A stretch of 64,000 nucleotides of DNA from Alteribacter populi (GTDB lineage Bacteria; Bacillota; Bacilli; Bacillales; Salisediminibacteriaceae): positions 2,626,368 through 2,690,367 of the forward strand of contig NZ_KZ293963.1 of the NCBI RefSeq assembly GCF_002352765.1. The letters run 5' to 3'. The notes under the pieces are model-generated. The model saw nothing but the letters and a program-made list of their open reading frames with translations, made no database searches and was not told where the DNA came from. This document shows positions 8,850 through 17,907 of this stretch, one piece after another; position 1 is the first letter of the stretch, and every line of letters starts with the position of its first letter. Position numbers and translations under genes: made by a program.

Positions 8850-9842
8850 ATGATGAATTTGAATAATAGAAAACCTCGCAAGACTCCTCTTGACCTCTTG
8901 GTTGTACTGTCAATGATTCGAAGGCTGCCTCCCTTTCACCCTCAATTTTCTTATTTAGAAAATGATCATGCCAGCTTACATGCAGGGTTCAGAGGTGAAA
9001 AATCAGTAGAATTTTATTTAAAGAACATTCCTCGGTCTTCAAACTATATTTACCATAATTTGCGGTTAATGCGCTCAGACAATAATGCCTTTGAGATAGA
9101 CACACTCATCGTTTTTCCAAACTATTTATTGATTTTGGAAATTAAACATTTCTCAGGTGAATCTGTTTACCTTAAGGAGGAACCTCACCAGCTCATTCGG
9201 ACCTCATTTGAAAAAACTAAAAAAGCGTATGATGATCCTATTTTGCAGGTTAAACAACAAAAAAAGCACCTACACCGTTGGTTAAAAAAACATTCATTAC
9301 CTTCTCTCCCAATTGAGTACCTCGTGATTATGGCTAACCCTCACTGTGAGATCACTTTTTCCCCCAATTACATTGAAAGATCCCGTGTAATGAGGAGCAC
9401 CTATCTTGAATATTCTATACGCGAGCTTGATTCACTTTATAAGAAAACACTCTTGTCACAAGACGATTTAGAACGTCTTGATAATTTGCTTTTGAATGAA
9501 CATTCAGATTACCGCAAGAAGGGGATTGAGAAATACTCCGTTCCACTTAGTGATCTAATTAAAGGCGTACATTGCCCAAAATGCTTTTCACTCCCCATGC
9601 TCAAAATGCGTGAAAAGTGGATTTGTCAAAAGTGTAATTTTAGCTCTAAGCACGCGATTGTAGACTCTCTTCGTGATTATTTCCTTTTGGTGGGTGATAC
9701 AATTACAAATAAAGAGTTGAGAAATTTTTGTATGATCCCCACCTCGCGTGATGCAAGTAGGTTGCTTAAGAGTCTTAAGCTACCACACAATGGAGGAACA
9801 AAATCCAGATCATATGAATTAAAGCAACTGTTAGATCGATGA
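8850..9842 (+). CDS. NERD (nuclease-related) domain protein with C-terminal zinc ribbon
   Basis: The 330-aa protein has the NERD motifs of the PD-(D/E)xK nuclease fold: HAGFRGEKSVEFYL (GxxGE at 47-50), EID at 82-84 and LILEIKHFSG (ExK at 97-99). A conserved-looking middle part (SLPIEYLVIMANP) leads to a four-cysteine zinc ribbon CPKC...CQKC (242-262) and a C-terminal ITNKELRNF...SRDASRLLKSL region. No signal peptide or membrane segment is visible. Function is unknown; nucleic-acid binding or cleavage is inferred from the fold. AAGAAAGG touches the first ATG, so ATG 8853 or TTG 8859 (nine-base spacing) may be the true start. A paralogue lies at 46817-47788. The gene sits between two blocks of one 21-bp array. 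Confidence 0.8.
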   Translation: MMNLNNRKPRKTPLDLLVVLSMIRRLPPFHPQFSYLENDHASLHAGFRGEKSVEFYLKNIPRSSNYIYHNLRLMRSDNNAFEIDTLIVFPNYLLILEIKHFSGESVYLKEEPHQLIRTSFEKTKKAYDDPILQVKQQKKHLHRWLKKHSLPSLPIEYLVIMANPHCEITFSPNYIERSRVMRSTYLEYSIRELDSLYKKTLLSQDDLERLDNLLLNEHSDYRKKGIEKYSVPLSDLIKGVHCPKCFSLPMLKMREKWICQKCNFSSKHAIVDSLRDYFLLVGDTITNKELRNFCMIPTSRDASRLLKSLKLPHNGGTKSRSYELKQLLDR

Positions 9843-9853
9843 TAGAGAATACT

Positions 9854-10790
9854 TTGCTTTTTTTGTTTCTGTAGAAAGGCCTCTCTTTTTTGTTGGTTAC
9901 TTCTCTTTGTTTTGAATTAAGCTTGCCTTTTGTTCAATTATTTCGCTTTTGTGTAGAAATACTTTTCTTTTGTGTTGAATTATTCTGCTTTTCTGTAGAA
10001 TGATTCCTCTTTTGTGTAGAATTCATTTTTGCTTCTAGAATGGCCTCTCTTTTTGTTGGTGACTTCTCTTTGTATTAAGTTAAGCTTGTCTTTTTGTTGA
10101 TGATTCCTCTTTGTTTTGAATTAAGCTTGCCTTTTGTTCAATTAATTCGCTTTTGTGTAGAAATACTTTTCTTTTGTGTTGAATCAATCTGCTTTTCTGT
10201 AGAATGATTCCTCTTTTGTGTAGAATTCATTTTTGCTTCTAGAATGGCCTCTCTTTTTGTTGGTGACTTCTCTTTGTTTTGAATTAAGCTTGTCTTTTTG
10301 TTCAATTAATCTGCTTTTGTGTTGAAATACTTCTCTTTTGTGTTGAATTATTCTGCTTTTCTGTAGAATAGTTCCTCTTTTTTGTTGGTTACTTCTCTTT
10401 GTTTTGAATTAAGCTTGCTTTTTGTTCAATTAATCCTCTTTTGTGTAGAATTCATTTTTGCTTCTTTAGAATGACCTCTCTTTTTGTTGGTGATTCCTCT
10501 TTGTTTTGAGTTAAGCTTGCCTTTTGTTCAATTATTTCGCTTTTGTGTAGAAATACTTCTCTTTTGTGTAGAATTAATCTGCTTTTGTGTAGAATAGTTC
10601 CTCTTTTGTGTTGAATTCATTTTTGCTTCTCTAGAATGGCCTCTCTTTTTGTTGGTTACTTCTCTTTGTTTTGAATTAAGCTTGCCTTTTGTTCAATTAA
10701 TTCGCTTTTGTGTAGAAATACTTCTCTTTTGTGTAGAATTCGTTTTCTTTTGTGTAGAATTCGTTTTCTTTTGTGTAGAATCCATTTTCC
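9854..10790 (-). repeat. 21-bp degenerate tandem array, core CTTTTGTGTAGAAT (right block) with ~165-bp higher-order period
   Basis: About 45 units of roughly 21 bases continue from just after the NERD stop almost to the mtnU stop. Units are arranged in a higher-order repeat: the word GGCCTCTCT (or GACCTCTC) recurs near 9877, 10041, 10245, 10472 and 10637, spacings of 164, 204, 227 and 165. The last units (10735-10785) are nearly identical copies of CGTTTTCTTTTGTGTAGAAT. Read on the minus strand, the 21-base unit gives an open heptapeptide frame (ILHKRKR), which I regard as incidental. Confidence 0.9.
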
Positions 10791-10806
10791 ATGTTCGTTT
10801 CTGAAA

Positions 10807-11598
10807 TTATGTTTTGTACAATTCGGGTCTGCGGTCTTCATAGATGGTCATTTTCTCGCGGATGGTATCGACTTCGGCGAGATCTGCTTCTCCGCGGAGA
10901 ATGCATTCTTCTTGATCGTTGGCTTCGGCGATGATTTTTCCCCATGGGTCGATGATGATGGAGTGGCCGCCGAATTCGTTGTTTGGATCTGCTCCGACGC
11001 GGTTGCAGGCCATTACGTAGCATTGATTTTCAATGGCGCGGCTAATGAGTAGTGCTCGCCAGTGGTCGATGCGGGGCTTGGGCCATTCTGCGACTACAAA
11101 TAACAGCTTACTGTCACTTAACATGTGCGTGCGAATCCATTCTGGGAATCGGATGTCATAGCAGATTACGCCGGCGCACTTTTGATTGTCGAGTTCAAAT
11201 AATCCATCTGTATTGCCTTCATTTAGGTACTTCTCTTCGTTCATAAGTCGGAACAAATGGGCTTTGCTGTATTCTTTTACAAGTGCGCCATTGCGGTCGA
11301 CAACGAGCATCGTGTTGGTCACACCGTCATCTGCTTGTTTTGCCACAGATCCGGCTACGACATTGACTTGATACTGTTTAGCTAGTGCAGAGATAAAGGT
11401 AATCGAACTTTTGGCATCGCGGTCAGCGATGTCATCGAGCCGTGTTAAATCATAGCCTGTTGTCCACAGCTCAGGGAGGACAACCACATCTGTTTCCTGT
11501 TTACATGCTTCTTGAAAATAGTGTTCCACTTTATTTCGGTTTGCCTCTGGATCTCCGAAAGCGATATCTATTTGAATTAGTGCGGCTTTCAATTTCAT
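10807..11598 (-). CDS. mtnU: Carbon-nitrogen hydrolase, omega-amidase-like (MtnU)
   Basis: The 263-aa nitrilase-superfamily protein shows the Glu-Lys-Cys triad: E43 in VVLPELWTTGY, K112 in YSKAHLF and C146 in GVICYDIRFPE. In Bacillus the homologue MtnU lies beside the MtnE transaminase. Omega-amidases of this type hydrolyse the alpha-keto acid amides (such as alpha-ketoglutaramate) made when glutamine is the amino donor. Here the transaminase gene is divergent, 93 bases away, so a shared regulatory region is likely. AAAGGAG precedes the ATG. The assignment to methionine salvage is by homology and neighbourhood. Confidence 0.85.
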   Translation of the reverse strand: MKLKAALIQIDIAFGDPEANRNKVEHYFQEACKQETDVVVLPELWTTGYDLTRLDDIADRDAKSSITFISALAKQYQVNVVAGSVAKQADDGVTNTMLVVDRNGALVKEYSKAHLFRLMNEEKYLNEGNTDGLFELDNQKCAGVICYDIRFPEWIRTHMLSDSKLLFVVAEWPKPRIDHWRALLISRAIENQCYVMACNRVGADPNNEFGGHSIIIDPWGKIIAEANDQEECILRGEADLAEVDTIREKMTIYEDRRPELYKT

Positions 11599-11691
11599 AG
11601 GTAAACTCCTTTTATTTGCGTGTTGTGATCAAGAGTATAAGATTTATGTTAAAATTTCAAGTATTACGTCAATTTAATTGGAGTGAACGGG

Positions 11692-12867
11692 ATGCATAAA
11701 TTTGAACGATCTGAATCTTTAAAGAGGCTGCCCGAGCAGTTTTTTGCCCGGTTGGCTCAACAAGTCCAGGAGCTGAAGAGCCAAGGATATGACTTAATCA
11801 ACTTAGGCCAAGGGAATCCTGATCTTCCTACACCTGGTCATATTGTGGATGAGTTGAAAAAATCAGCTGATAATCCTTTGTATCATAAGTATTCCCCTTT
11901 TACAGGTTATCGCTTTTTAAAGGAAGCGGTTGCGGAGTTTTACAAGCGTGAGCACGATGTTGATTTAGATCCGGATACTGAAGTTGCTGTTTTATTTGGT
12001 GCGAAAACAGGACTTGTTGAAATCAGCGAGTGTTTACTTAATGCGGGGGATGTAGCATTGCTCCCGGACCCAGGGTATCCTGATTACATGTCCGGGATTG
12101 CGCTCGCCAATGCAGATACTGCTTTGATGCCTCTTCTTGAGGAGAATGATTTTTTACCTGACTATGGGAAAATCAATGCGGAAACGCTTGACCGTGCTAA
12201 GTTACTTTTCTTAAATTACCCTAACAATCCGACTTCAGCAACGGCGAGTAGTTCTTTTTTTGACGAGACAGTGGATGTGGCTAAGAAGCATAATATTTGC
12301 GTTGTGCATGACTTTGCCTATGGCGCAATTGGCTTTGATGGGGAGAAACCGCGGAGCTTTTTACAGTCAGAAGGTGCAAAGGACGTTGGCGTTGAAATGT
12401 ATACCTTGTCTAAAACCTACAACATGGCGGGGTGGCGCGTCGGATTTGCTGTTGGGAACGCATCTGTGATTGAAAGCTTGAATCTCATTCAGGACCACCT
12501 TTATGTAAGTTTGTTTGGCGCGATTCAGCAAGCGGCAGCAAAGGCGTTAACTGGTGACCAGAGCGCGGTTCACGATCTTGTAGTGACGTATGAAAAAAGG
12601 CGGGATACATTCATTGGTGCGCTAAATAATATCGGCTGGAAGGTTCCTTCCTCAAAAGGGACTTTCTTTGTCTGGCTTCCCGTGCCAAAAGGGTACACTT
12701 CTGAAGAATTTGCCGACTTATTGTTGGACAAAGCGCGCGTAGTAACAGCTCCAGGCAACGGATTTGGTGCCAGCGGCGAAGGGTATTTGCGCGTGGGATT
12801 GCTTGCGAGCGAGGAACGTTTGCTCGAAGCGGTACGGCGGATTGATCAATTGCAGTTGTTTGACTGA
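11692..12867 (+). CDS. mtnE: PLP-dependent methionine-glutamine transaminase (MtnE/YkrV-like)
   Basis: The 391-aa class I/II aminotransferase should convert 2-keto-4-methylthiobutyrate to methionine with glutamine as donor, the last step of methionine salvage. Visible features are LGQGNPDLPTPGHI, the cofactor contact region LNYPNNPTSATA, HDFAYGAIGF and the PLP lysine K241 in YTLSKTYNMAGWRVGF. The start is ATG 11692, eight bases after GGAG; an upstream in-frame GTG at 11683 overlaps that site. The divergent mtnU neighbour supports the role. Other aminotransferases of this subgroup act on aspartate or aromatic amino acids, so specificity is inferred. Confidence 0.82.
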   Translation: MHKFERSESLKRLPEQFFARLAQQVQELKSQGYDLINLGQGNPDLPTPGHIVDELKKSADNPLYHKYSPFTGYRFLKEAVAEFYKREHDVDLDPDTEVAVLFGAKTGLVEISECLLNAGDVALLPDPGYPDYMSGIALANADTALMPLLEENDFLPDYGKINAETLDRAKLLFLNYPNNPTSATASSSFFDETVDVAKKHNICVVHDFAYGAIGFDGEKPRSFLQSEGAKDVGVEMYTLSKTYNMAGWRVGFAVGNASVIESLNLIQDHLYVSLFGAIQQAAAKALTGDQSAVHDLVVTYEKRRDTFIGALNNIGWKVPSSKGTFFVWLPVPKGYTSEEFADLLLDKARVVTAPGNGFGASGEGYLRVGLLASEERLLEAVRRIDQLQLFD

Positions 12868-12878
12868 GAATGAAAGGT

Positions 12879-12907
12879 GCAGCGATTGGAGTGGTCGCTG
12901 CTTTTTT
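12879..12907 (+). terminator. Terminator of mtnE
   Basis: Stem GCAGCGA/TCGCTGC with a six-T tail, 12 bases after the mtnE stop. Confidence 0.88.
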
Positions 12908-12977
12908 ATACTTAAAATTTCATTACTACAATAACAATGATTTTTTCCCACACAAAAGAACCTTCACCTCTGGCACT

Positions 12978-13184
12978 TCAACTCTCTGTTCCGACGTCTT
13001 CTTCAGGTGAAGTGATGAGATCGTCTTCGGTGGTATCATCAGTGCCGTTGTGGCGTTCGAAATAATTCTCGGTCATTTTCTCTTCATTATCTGTTAGTTC
13101 GATGTCATGTCTGAAGAAGGCCATGAATGCGAAGACAATGATGAGAAAAATAAAGGATCCGTATTTTCTTAGGCGTTTATTCAT
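12978..13184 (-). CDS. Small membrane protein of the capsule operon (PgsE/CapE-like)
   Basis: The 68-aa protein begins MNKRLRKYG and has one transmembrane helix (SFIFLIIVFAFMAFF) and an acidic tail (TEDDLITSPEEDVGTE). Its ATG overlaps the stop of the gamma-glutamyltransferase gene by eight bases and is preceded by GAGGAGG, so translation is coupled. Size, topology and position at the end of a pgsBCA-capD operon match the tiny CapE/PgsE proteins needed for poly-gamma-glutamate production, although sequence similarity in such short proteins is weak. A longer in-frame version from 13295 would lie inside capD and is rejected. Confidence 0.7.
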   Translation of the reverse strand: MNKRLRKYGSFIFLIIVFAFMAFFRHDIELTDNEEKMTENYFERHNGTDDTTEDDLITSPEEDVGTES

Positions 13185-15006
13185 TGTTGTTTTCCTCCTC
13201 TCCATCGAACAAGCTGTTTTGCTCTGGTTCTTCTTCCTTCTCTTTTTCCGGGTCACTGGCTTCCCATTTTCCACCACGGCGAGGGTCAGCGCCACCGTAA
13301 ATGATATTGTTGTTGTAATCGATAATCATTGCTTGGATTCCGCCGAAGAACATGTCACTTGAATCTTCTTGGACAATCCACCCTTCCATTTCATTATTGC
13401 TGTTTAACCTGTTTTCGAGTTCAGCCTGCCAATTTGTTGGAAATTTGTAGTCTACAAAAACACCGATTTCACCGGTTCGATCGATTCGGTCATCAAAATG
13501 AAATCTCGGTTGTTCAATTGCGGATTTAAATCCAAAGTCAAATAATTGATTTTGAATCATCGTTTGTGCCAGCATATTCGGAATTCGTGCTCCACCTGGC
13601 GATCCTAAACCAATGACACCTAAGTCTTCTTTGACCAAAATCGAAGGCGCCATAAAACTACGAGGCCGTTTTCCTGGCTCATAACGGTTAATCGACTCCG
13701 GAGATTGGTTAAAGTTGCTTAATTGGTCATTTAAGAAGAAGCCCGCGTGGTATTGACCGGATCCAAAGAAGTTACTTAGCGTATGCGTGACAGAAATCAT
13801 TCGTCCTTCTTTGTCCACCACGACGAAATGACTCGTGTTGTTATGGTCATTTTCTATTGCAGGAGCGTCATCTTCCATTTGTTCGGCGATTACGCCGTCC
13901 AAAGCATCAGCTGCCATTTCCTGTGCGTACTCCTCTGAGGTGATTCGGTTAAGGTTATCCTGAAATGGACTTTCCCACTCTGTTCCTTGGTGAAAGTCGG
14001 GATCTGCAATAAATTGAAGTCGGTCATTATAAGCTTCAATTTGGAGCCTTGTCATGAGTTCTGTGTAGGTGACATACCACGCTTCATCGCTTGCGGCACT
14101 TTCTCTTATTTCCTCTAAGTTAAGATGTTCTGCTGCTTGCAAGAGTTGGATAAATGTCGGCCCAGCTAAAGGAGCTGGTGCACTATAGACACTAAAGCCT
14201 TGAAATTCTCCCATTTCTGGCTCTGGCTGTTTAACTTCGTATTGCTGGAAATCACTTACTAATAGTCCAGGATAGCGCGCTTCCATTGCCGGTGCCAACT
14301 GCTCTAAGAAATATTCACGCGGGCCTATGTTTTGTATCGTGCGTAACGTTTCAGCAAGCTCTGTTTGGACGAGAACTTCTCCGGATTGAATCGTTTCTGG
14401 CCCATTATAATAGTGTGGAATTTCGGCAGGATTCATACGGTATTGAGCATGGTGAAACCTGCCTGCTAAATAACGATCAACTTCAAATCCTTCCTCAGCT
14501 ACATCAATTGCCGGCTGTAAAAGCTCTGCGAAGCTGAAGTTTCCAGTGGCGTATTGATCATACATCGTCGACATGCCGATTAAAAAACCAGGTATCCCAA
14601 AAGCACTGCCGTATTGTTCTTTTGTTGCGATATTGAAAGGGGCGGTTTCTCGGTAGTCGATATAACTCGGCACTGAACTTATTTGAGGATCAAAATAAAG
14701 AAGCGACCCGCCACCTCCGATACCCGATCCATATGGTTCGACGACGTTAAGCATAAAAGACACGGCAATAAAGGCGTCAGCCGCATTGCCGCCTTCTTTT
14801 AAAATGGTCATTCCTGCATCCACCGCTAAAGGGTGAGCGGCGCTAATTCCGTAGGCTTCTGTTCCAACTGCAATTTCCTCTTCCGACAATTCGACGTCTT
14901 CTTGAAGTCCTTCTTCTTGAGGAAATTCAATTTCATTAAAGGCTGCAATTAAAAAGAAAATAATTAAAATGGTTCCGATAATGTTCGTCACTCTACGTAG
15001 GCGCAT
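13177..15006 (-). CDS. capD: Gamma-glutamyltransferase of the capsule operon (CapD-like)
   Basis: The 609-aa protein has an N-terminal membrane anchor (RVTNIIGTILIIFFLIAAF) and the complete GGT fold. Motifs seen are GGNAADAFIAV, GSGIGGGGS, the glutamate-binding arginine R119 in DYRETAP and the autoprocessing nucleophile T391 in NNTSHFVVVDKEG. A highly acidic tail (EKEKEEEPEQ) follows the last domain. GGTs cleave themselves before the Thr and transfer gamma-glutamyl groups. In Bacillus anthracis CapD links poly-gamma-glutamate to peptidoglycan. The gene order B-C-A-D-E here matches that capsule operon, so the same role is inferred; a depolymerase role cannot be excluded. Confidence 0.8.
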   Translation of the reverse strand: MRLRRVTNIIGTILIIFFLIAAFNEIEFPQEEGLQEDVELSEEEIAVGTEAYGISAAHPLAVDAGMTILKEGGNAADAFIAVSFMLNVVEPYGSGIGGGGSLLYFDPQISSVPSYIDYRETAPFNIATKEQYGSAFGIPGFLIGMSTMYDQYATGNFSFAELLQPAIDVAEEGFEVDRYLAGRFHHAQYRMNPAEIPHYYNGPETIQSGEVLVQTELAETLRTIQNIGPREYFLEQLAPAMEARYPGLLVSDFQQYEVKQPEPEMGEFQGFSVYSAPAPLAGPTFIQLLQAAEHLNLEEIRESAASDEAWYVTYTELMTRLQIEAYNDRLQFIADPDFHQGTEWESPFQDNLNRITSEEYAQEMAADALDGVIAEQMEDDAPAIENDHNNTSHFVVVDKEGRMISVTHTLSNFFGSGQYHAGFFLNDQLSNFNQSPESINRYEPGKRPRSFMAPSILVKEDLGVIGLGSPGGARIPNMLAQTMIQNQLFDFGFKSAIEQPRFHFDDRIDRTGEIGVFVDYKFPTNWQAELENRLNSNNEMEGWIVQEDSSDMFFGGIQAMIIDYNNNIIYGGADPRRGGKWEASDPEKEKEEEPEQNSLFDGEEENNNE

Positions 15007-15066
15007 CGACTCACTCCTTTCTTAATAAACAGGTTCTGGAAAAAAGTTTACGCTCGACTCTTTTAC

Positions 15067-16251
15067 CTAACCATCAATTTCAAGGTAAAGCGTTCCACCT
15101 TCTCTCCACGTATTTACGTCATCATCTAGCCCCTTTGTCAAGGTTCGAAAAATCCGCTGTTGCTGGATTATGCTGAATGGTTTAATGGCCGGAAGCGGGG
15201 TCGCTTCACGAATGATCATTGGGGAAAATTCTAGTCGTTTTCGACCGTCTTCAAACAATTTAAACTGTGTAATCAAAGCATCTGTTGTTCTCGACCAACC
15301 TTGATCTGATATGAAATTTCCGACACTGTACAAAACGGGCGTATCGTTATAAATTTCAATCGGACTGATTACATGGGGGTAGTGACCGACGATTAAATCC
15401 GCTCCTAAGTCAACTAGATAGTGAGCGAGTTCTCTTTGCCTTGAGAACATGGAGCTGTTGAAGTTTTCACCCCAATGGGCATGAACGATAACAAAATCGG
15501 CCTGTTCCTCCGCGACTCGAACCGCCTCATAAACATCAGCCAATCTTCGGGTCGTAAGCACTCCTGATCGATCCTGGTCTACTGCATGGTTTGGGGCATA
15601 AACATCGGTAAATCCGATTGTCGCCACCGTCACTCCGTTTGCCTCTTGAATTGATGGAGCCATCGCTTGCTCTGTATTCACACCTGCTCCGACGTAATCT
15701 ATCTCACCTTCATATTCATCAAAAACGTTTAACGTATTGCGAAAACCGAGGTAATTATAGTCAAACTGATTGTTATTGGCTAAGTTCATGTTTGTAAAGC
15801 CCTGGTCAACCAGTGCCTGGACACTTTCATATGACGTCGAAAAGTTAATTGGCTTGTTCTCGTTTTCTGTCATGTTTTCGAGGGAATCTCCATTCACATC
15901 TTCCATCGATTCTGGTGGCACATCGATAATTGTTTGCTTAAAATTCCCACTCACATATTCTGAAGCTTGAAAATAAGGTTTAGTGAATTCGAACAAAGCA
16001 TCGAAACCTTTTCGTTTCGTCACTTCCTCCACGTGTCGACCAAGCATAATGTCACCTACTACCGTTCCGGTAAAAATAGCGTCCTCGTCTTTTTTTACAT
16101 CAGGTACTTGGGCAAAGCTTACGAAATGGCCTGCTGCTAGTAAGAGTGTCAAAGCGAGAAGAAACACAAAGGCATGCTTGTCCACTTTTGCTTTATGTTT
16201 TTTTGTTAAGGCTAGCAGTTTTTCTTTATTTGTTAAGTATCGTTTTGACAT
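15067..16251 (-). CDS. pgsA: Poly-gamma-glutamate export/synthesis protein PgsA (CapA)
   Basis: The 394-aa protein has a basic N-terminus, one transmembrane anchor (AFVFLLALTLLLAAGHF) and an extracellular PGA_cap calcineurin-like domain with GDIMLGRHVEE, NLANNNQFDY, HWGENF and GHYPHVI. It belongs to the membrane synthase/export complex with PgsB and PgsC. The ATG at 16251 follows AAGGCGGG with suitable spacing; a TTG two codons upstream is less likely. The gene starts 12 bases after the pgsC stop. Confidence 0.88.
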   Translation of the reverse strand: MSKRYLTNKEKLLALTKKHKAKVDKHAFVFLLALTLLLAAGHFVSFAQVPDVKKDEDAIFTGTVVGDIMLGRHVEEVTKRKGFDALFEFTKPYFQASEYVSGNFKQTIIDVPPESMEDVNGDSLENMTENENKPINFSTSYESVQALVDQGFTNMNLANNNQFDYNYLGFRNTLNVFDEYEGEIDYVGAGVNTEQAMAPSIQEANGVTVATIGFTDVYAPNHAVDQDRSGVLTTRRLADVYEAVRVAEEQADFVIVHAHWGENFNSSMFSRQRELAHYLVDLGADLIVGHYPHVISPIEIYNDTPVLYSVGNFISDQGWSRTTDALITQFKLFEDGRKRLEFSPMIIREATPLPAIKPFSIIQQQRIFRTLTKGLDDDVNTWREGGTLYLEIDG

Positions 16252-16263
16252 AAACAACCCGCC

Positions 16264-16713
16264 TTAAAGCATGTAGTAAATCGTCATAATTAAAAAGGTT
16301 AAACCGCTTAAAACCATCGTGCTTGTTACTGTAATATAAACCCCTTGCTTTTCAAACGAGTTAGCGATAAGTCCAGGGACAATAACCCCAATCCCACGCA
16401 ATTCATAAATTTCAAAGGGGAATACGGGGTAAAAATAGTCAAATGCCAACTTCATAACAACACCGGTTAACAGCATGGCTGCAAATTTTCGGCGGCCATA
16501 AAGAATTGTGAAACGCGAAAAAACATGGACTACTAAAAAATAAATAGCACAGCTAATAAAAAAGATCGACATTAAGAAAAATGGCTGATCAAAAATGAGT
16601 GCTAAATAACCAGGTACGATAATTCCAGCTGGTAAGGCCCCTGCTTTTTCTGCATAAATTAAACTGAGTACAATTCCGACAACTAAGGTGATATATAAAT
16701 CGGCTCCAAACAA
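16264..16713 (-). CDS. pgsC: Poly-gamma-glutamate biosynthesis membrane protein PgsC (CapC)
   Basis: The 149-aa integral membrane protein has about five helices and the family start MFGADLYITLVVGIVLSLIYAEKAG followed by ALPAGIIVPGYLALI, the normal length for PgsC. It forms the synthase with PgsB in the cytoplasmic membrane. AAAGGGGGT precedes the ATG, 18 bases after pgsB. Confidence 0.9.
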   Translation of the reverse strand: MFGADLYITLVVGIVLSLIYAEKAGALPAGIIVPGYLALIFDQPFFLMSIFFISCAIYFLVVHVFSRFTILYGRRKFAAMLLTGVVMKLAFDYFYPVFPFEIYELRGIGVIVPGLIANSFEKQGVYITVTSTMVLSGLTFLIMTIYYML

Positions 16714-16731
16714 TGGGCGTACCCCCTTTTT

Positions 16732-17907
16732 CTATGATGCATGCTCTTCGTGTTGTTCCGCTTGGATGCGTTCGACAAGAGGTTCAGCAGCACCGTGAAT
16801 ATTACCTACACCAAAAATCGATGAGCGATTCATACGTTCCCTAAGAGCAGCGTAAATCTCATCGGTTCCTTTTCCTTCTAAGTTTACAAAGTCATCAGCT
16901 TCAATCGTTCCATCCTGGTAAGCTTGCTCAATGGGGGACGTTAAGTCACCAATGACAACAAGAGTACCGATATCAAGGTTAGGTAATACGTCCCGTGCAA
17001 ACTGTTCCGAGCGCTCAACTCGATCTTTTCGACAGTTCATAATTACAATCGGATGCTCTGCTGGAAAGCCGAGTTCTTTCACTCGTTTCCAAATGTTTAA
17101 AGTTGAGGAAGGATCATTGGCTGCGAATCCATTGAAAAAATAGGAAGGCTGATCAATATCACCCATTTTCAGAATTCGCATGGCACCGGGATCTGGTGGG
17201 GCATTTAGCATCCCTTTTAACGCCGTATCTCGCTTTATATCAAGAGCTTCGGCAACCGCTAAAGGTAGAGCAGCATTATCCGGAAACATCATATAATCAA
17301 ATTTGCGTAAATAATCTTCACTCACTTGAGAAGCATCAGCAACAATCACTTCTGTGTTCCGGTTTGCTGCTATTTCGTGAAAAAAGTCTTTATAAGGACC
17401 GTCATTAATAATAAGGTGACCGTTATAAGGAATAGTTGCAGTGAATGATTGCGCTACATCATCAATTGTCGGCCCTAAGACGTCCATGTGATCTTCTAAT
17501 ACATTAACAATGACACCAATATTTGCTTGGAGCATAATGTCTTGAAATACTTTTTGATAATCAGGATTAACGGCCATACACTCGCTGACGAGCACTTTTG
17601 TTCCCTCTTCAGAGACTCGTTTCATTACTTTCAGCTGCTCACGAATATTCGGGCCTTCAGGGTCGCGAATGATCGGGTCTTCCCGGTCGTTATAAATCAT
17701 CCTTGCTTGAGTCCCCGTCGTTTTGCCGATGGTTTTATATCCCGCTTCCACCATAATGCCAGTGATGAGCCTTGTGACAGTTGATTTCCCCCTCACACCG
17801 TTTATATTTATACGAATCGGAATATTATCGACATGACGCTGGTGTCTTTTCCGCTCCATGACACCTAATATAAATAAAAGCACGCAAGAGATAGGAATTA
17901 ATAACAT
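16732..17907 (-). CDS. pgsB: Poly-gamma-glutamate synthase PgsB (CapB), Mur ligase-like
   Basis: The 391-aa ATP-dependent amide ligase polymerises glutamate through gamma-carboxyl bonds. It has an N-terminal hydrophobic anchor, a P-loop GVRGKST at 37-43, GKTTGTQA, VSECMAVNP and NVLEDHMDVLGPT, all typical of PgsB. It is the first gene of the capsule operon, with GGGGAGGAG before the ATG. A surface polyanion would help hold cations at high pH, which fits the other alkaliphile signs. Confidence 0.92.
   Translation of the reverse strand: MLLIPISCVLLFILGVMERKRHQRHVDNIPIRININGVRGKSTVTRLITGIMVEAGYKTIGKTTGTQARMIYNDREDPIIRDPEGPNIREQLKVMKRVSEEGTKVLVSECMAVNPDYQKVFQDIMLQANIGVIVNVLEDHMDVLGPTIDDVAQSFTATIPYNGHLIINDGPYKDFFHEIAANRNTEVIVADASQVSEDYLRKFDYMMFPDNAALPLAVAEALDIKRDTALKGMLNAPPDPGAMRILKMGDIDQPSYFFNGFAANDPSSTLNIWKRVKELGFPAEHPIVIMNCRKDRVERSEQFARDVLPNLDIGTLVVIGDLTSPIEQAYQDGTIEADDFVNLEGKGTDEIYAALRERMNRSSIFGVGNIHGAAEPLVERIQAEQHEEHAS

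Noticed and set aside
8414..10790. CRISPR array
   Set aside because: Units are only about 21 bases with 7-base tails; there are no 25-40 base spacers, the repeats are degenerate and no cas genes are present.
10656..10841. Gene coding ILHKRKR heptapeptide repeats
   Set aside because: It follows from a 21-base unit being divisible by three and overlaps the end of mtnU in the same direction without a start site.
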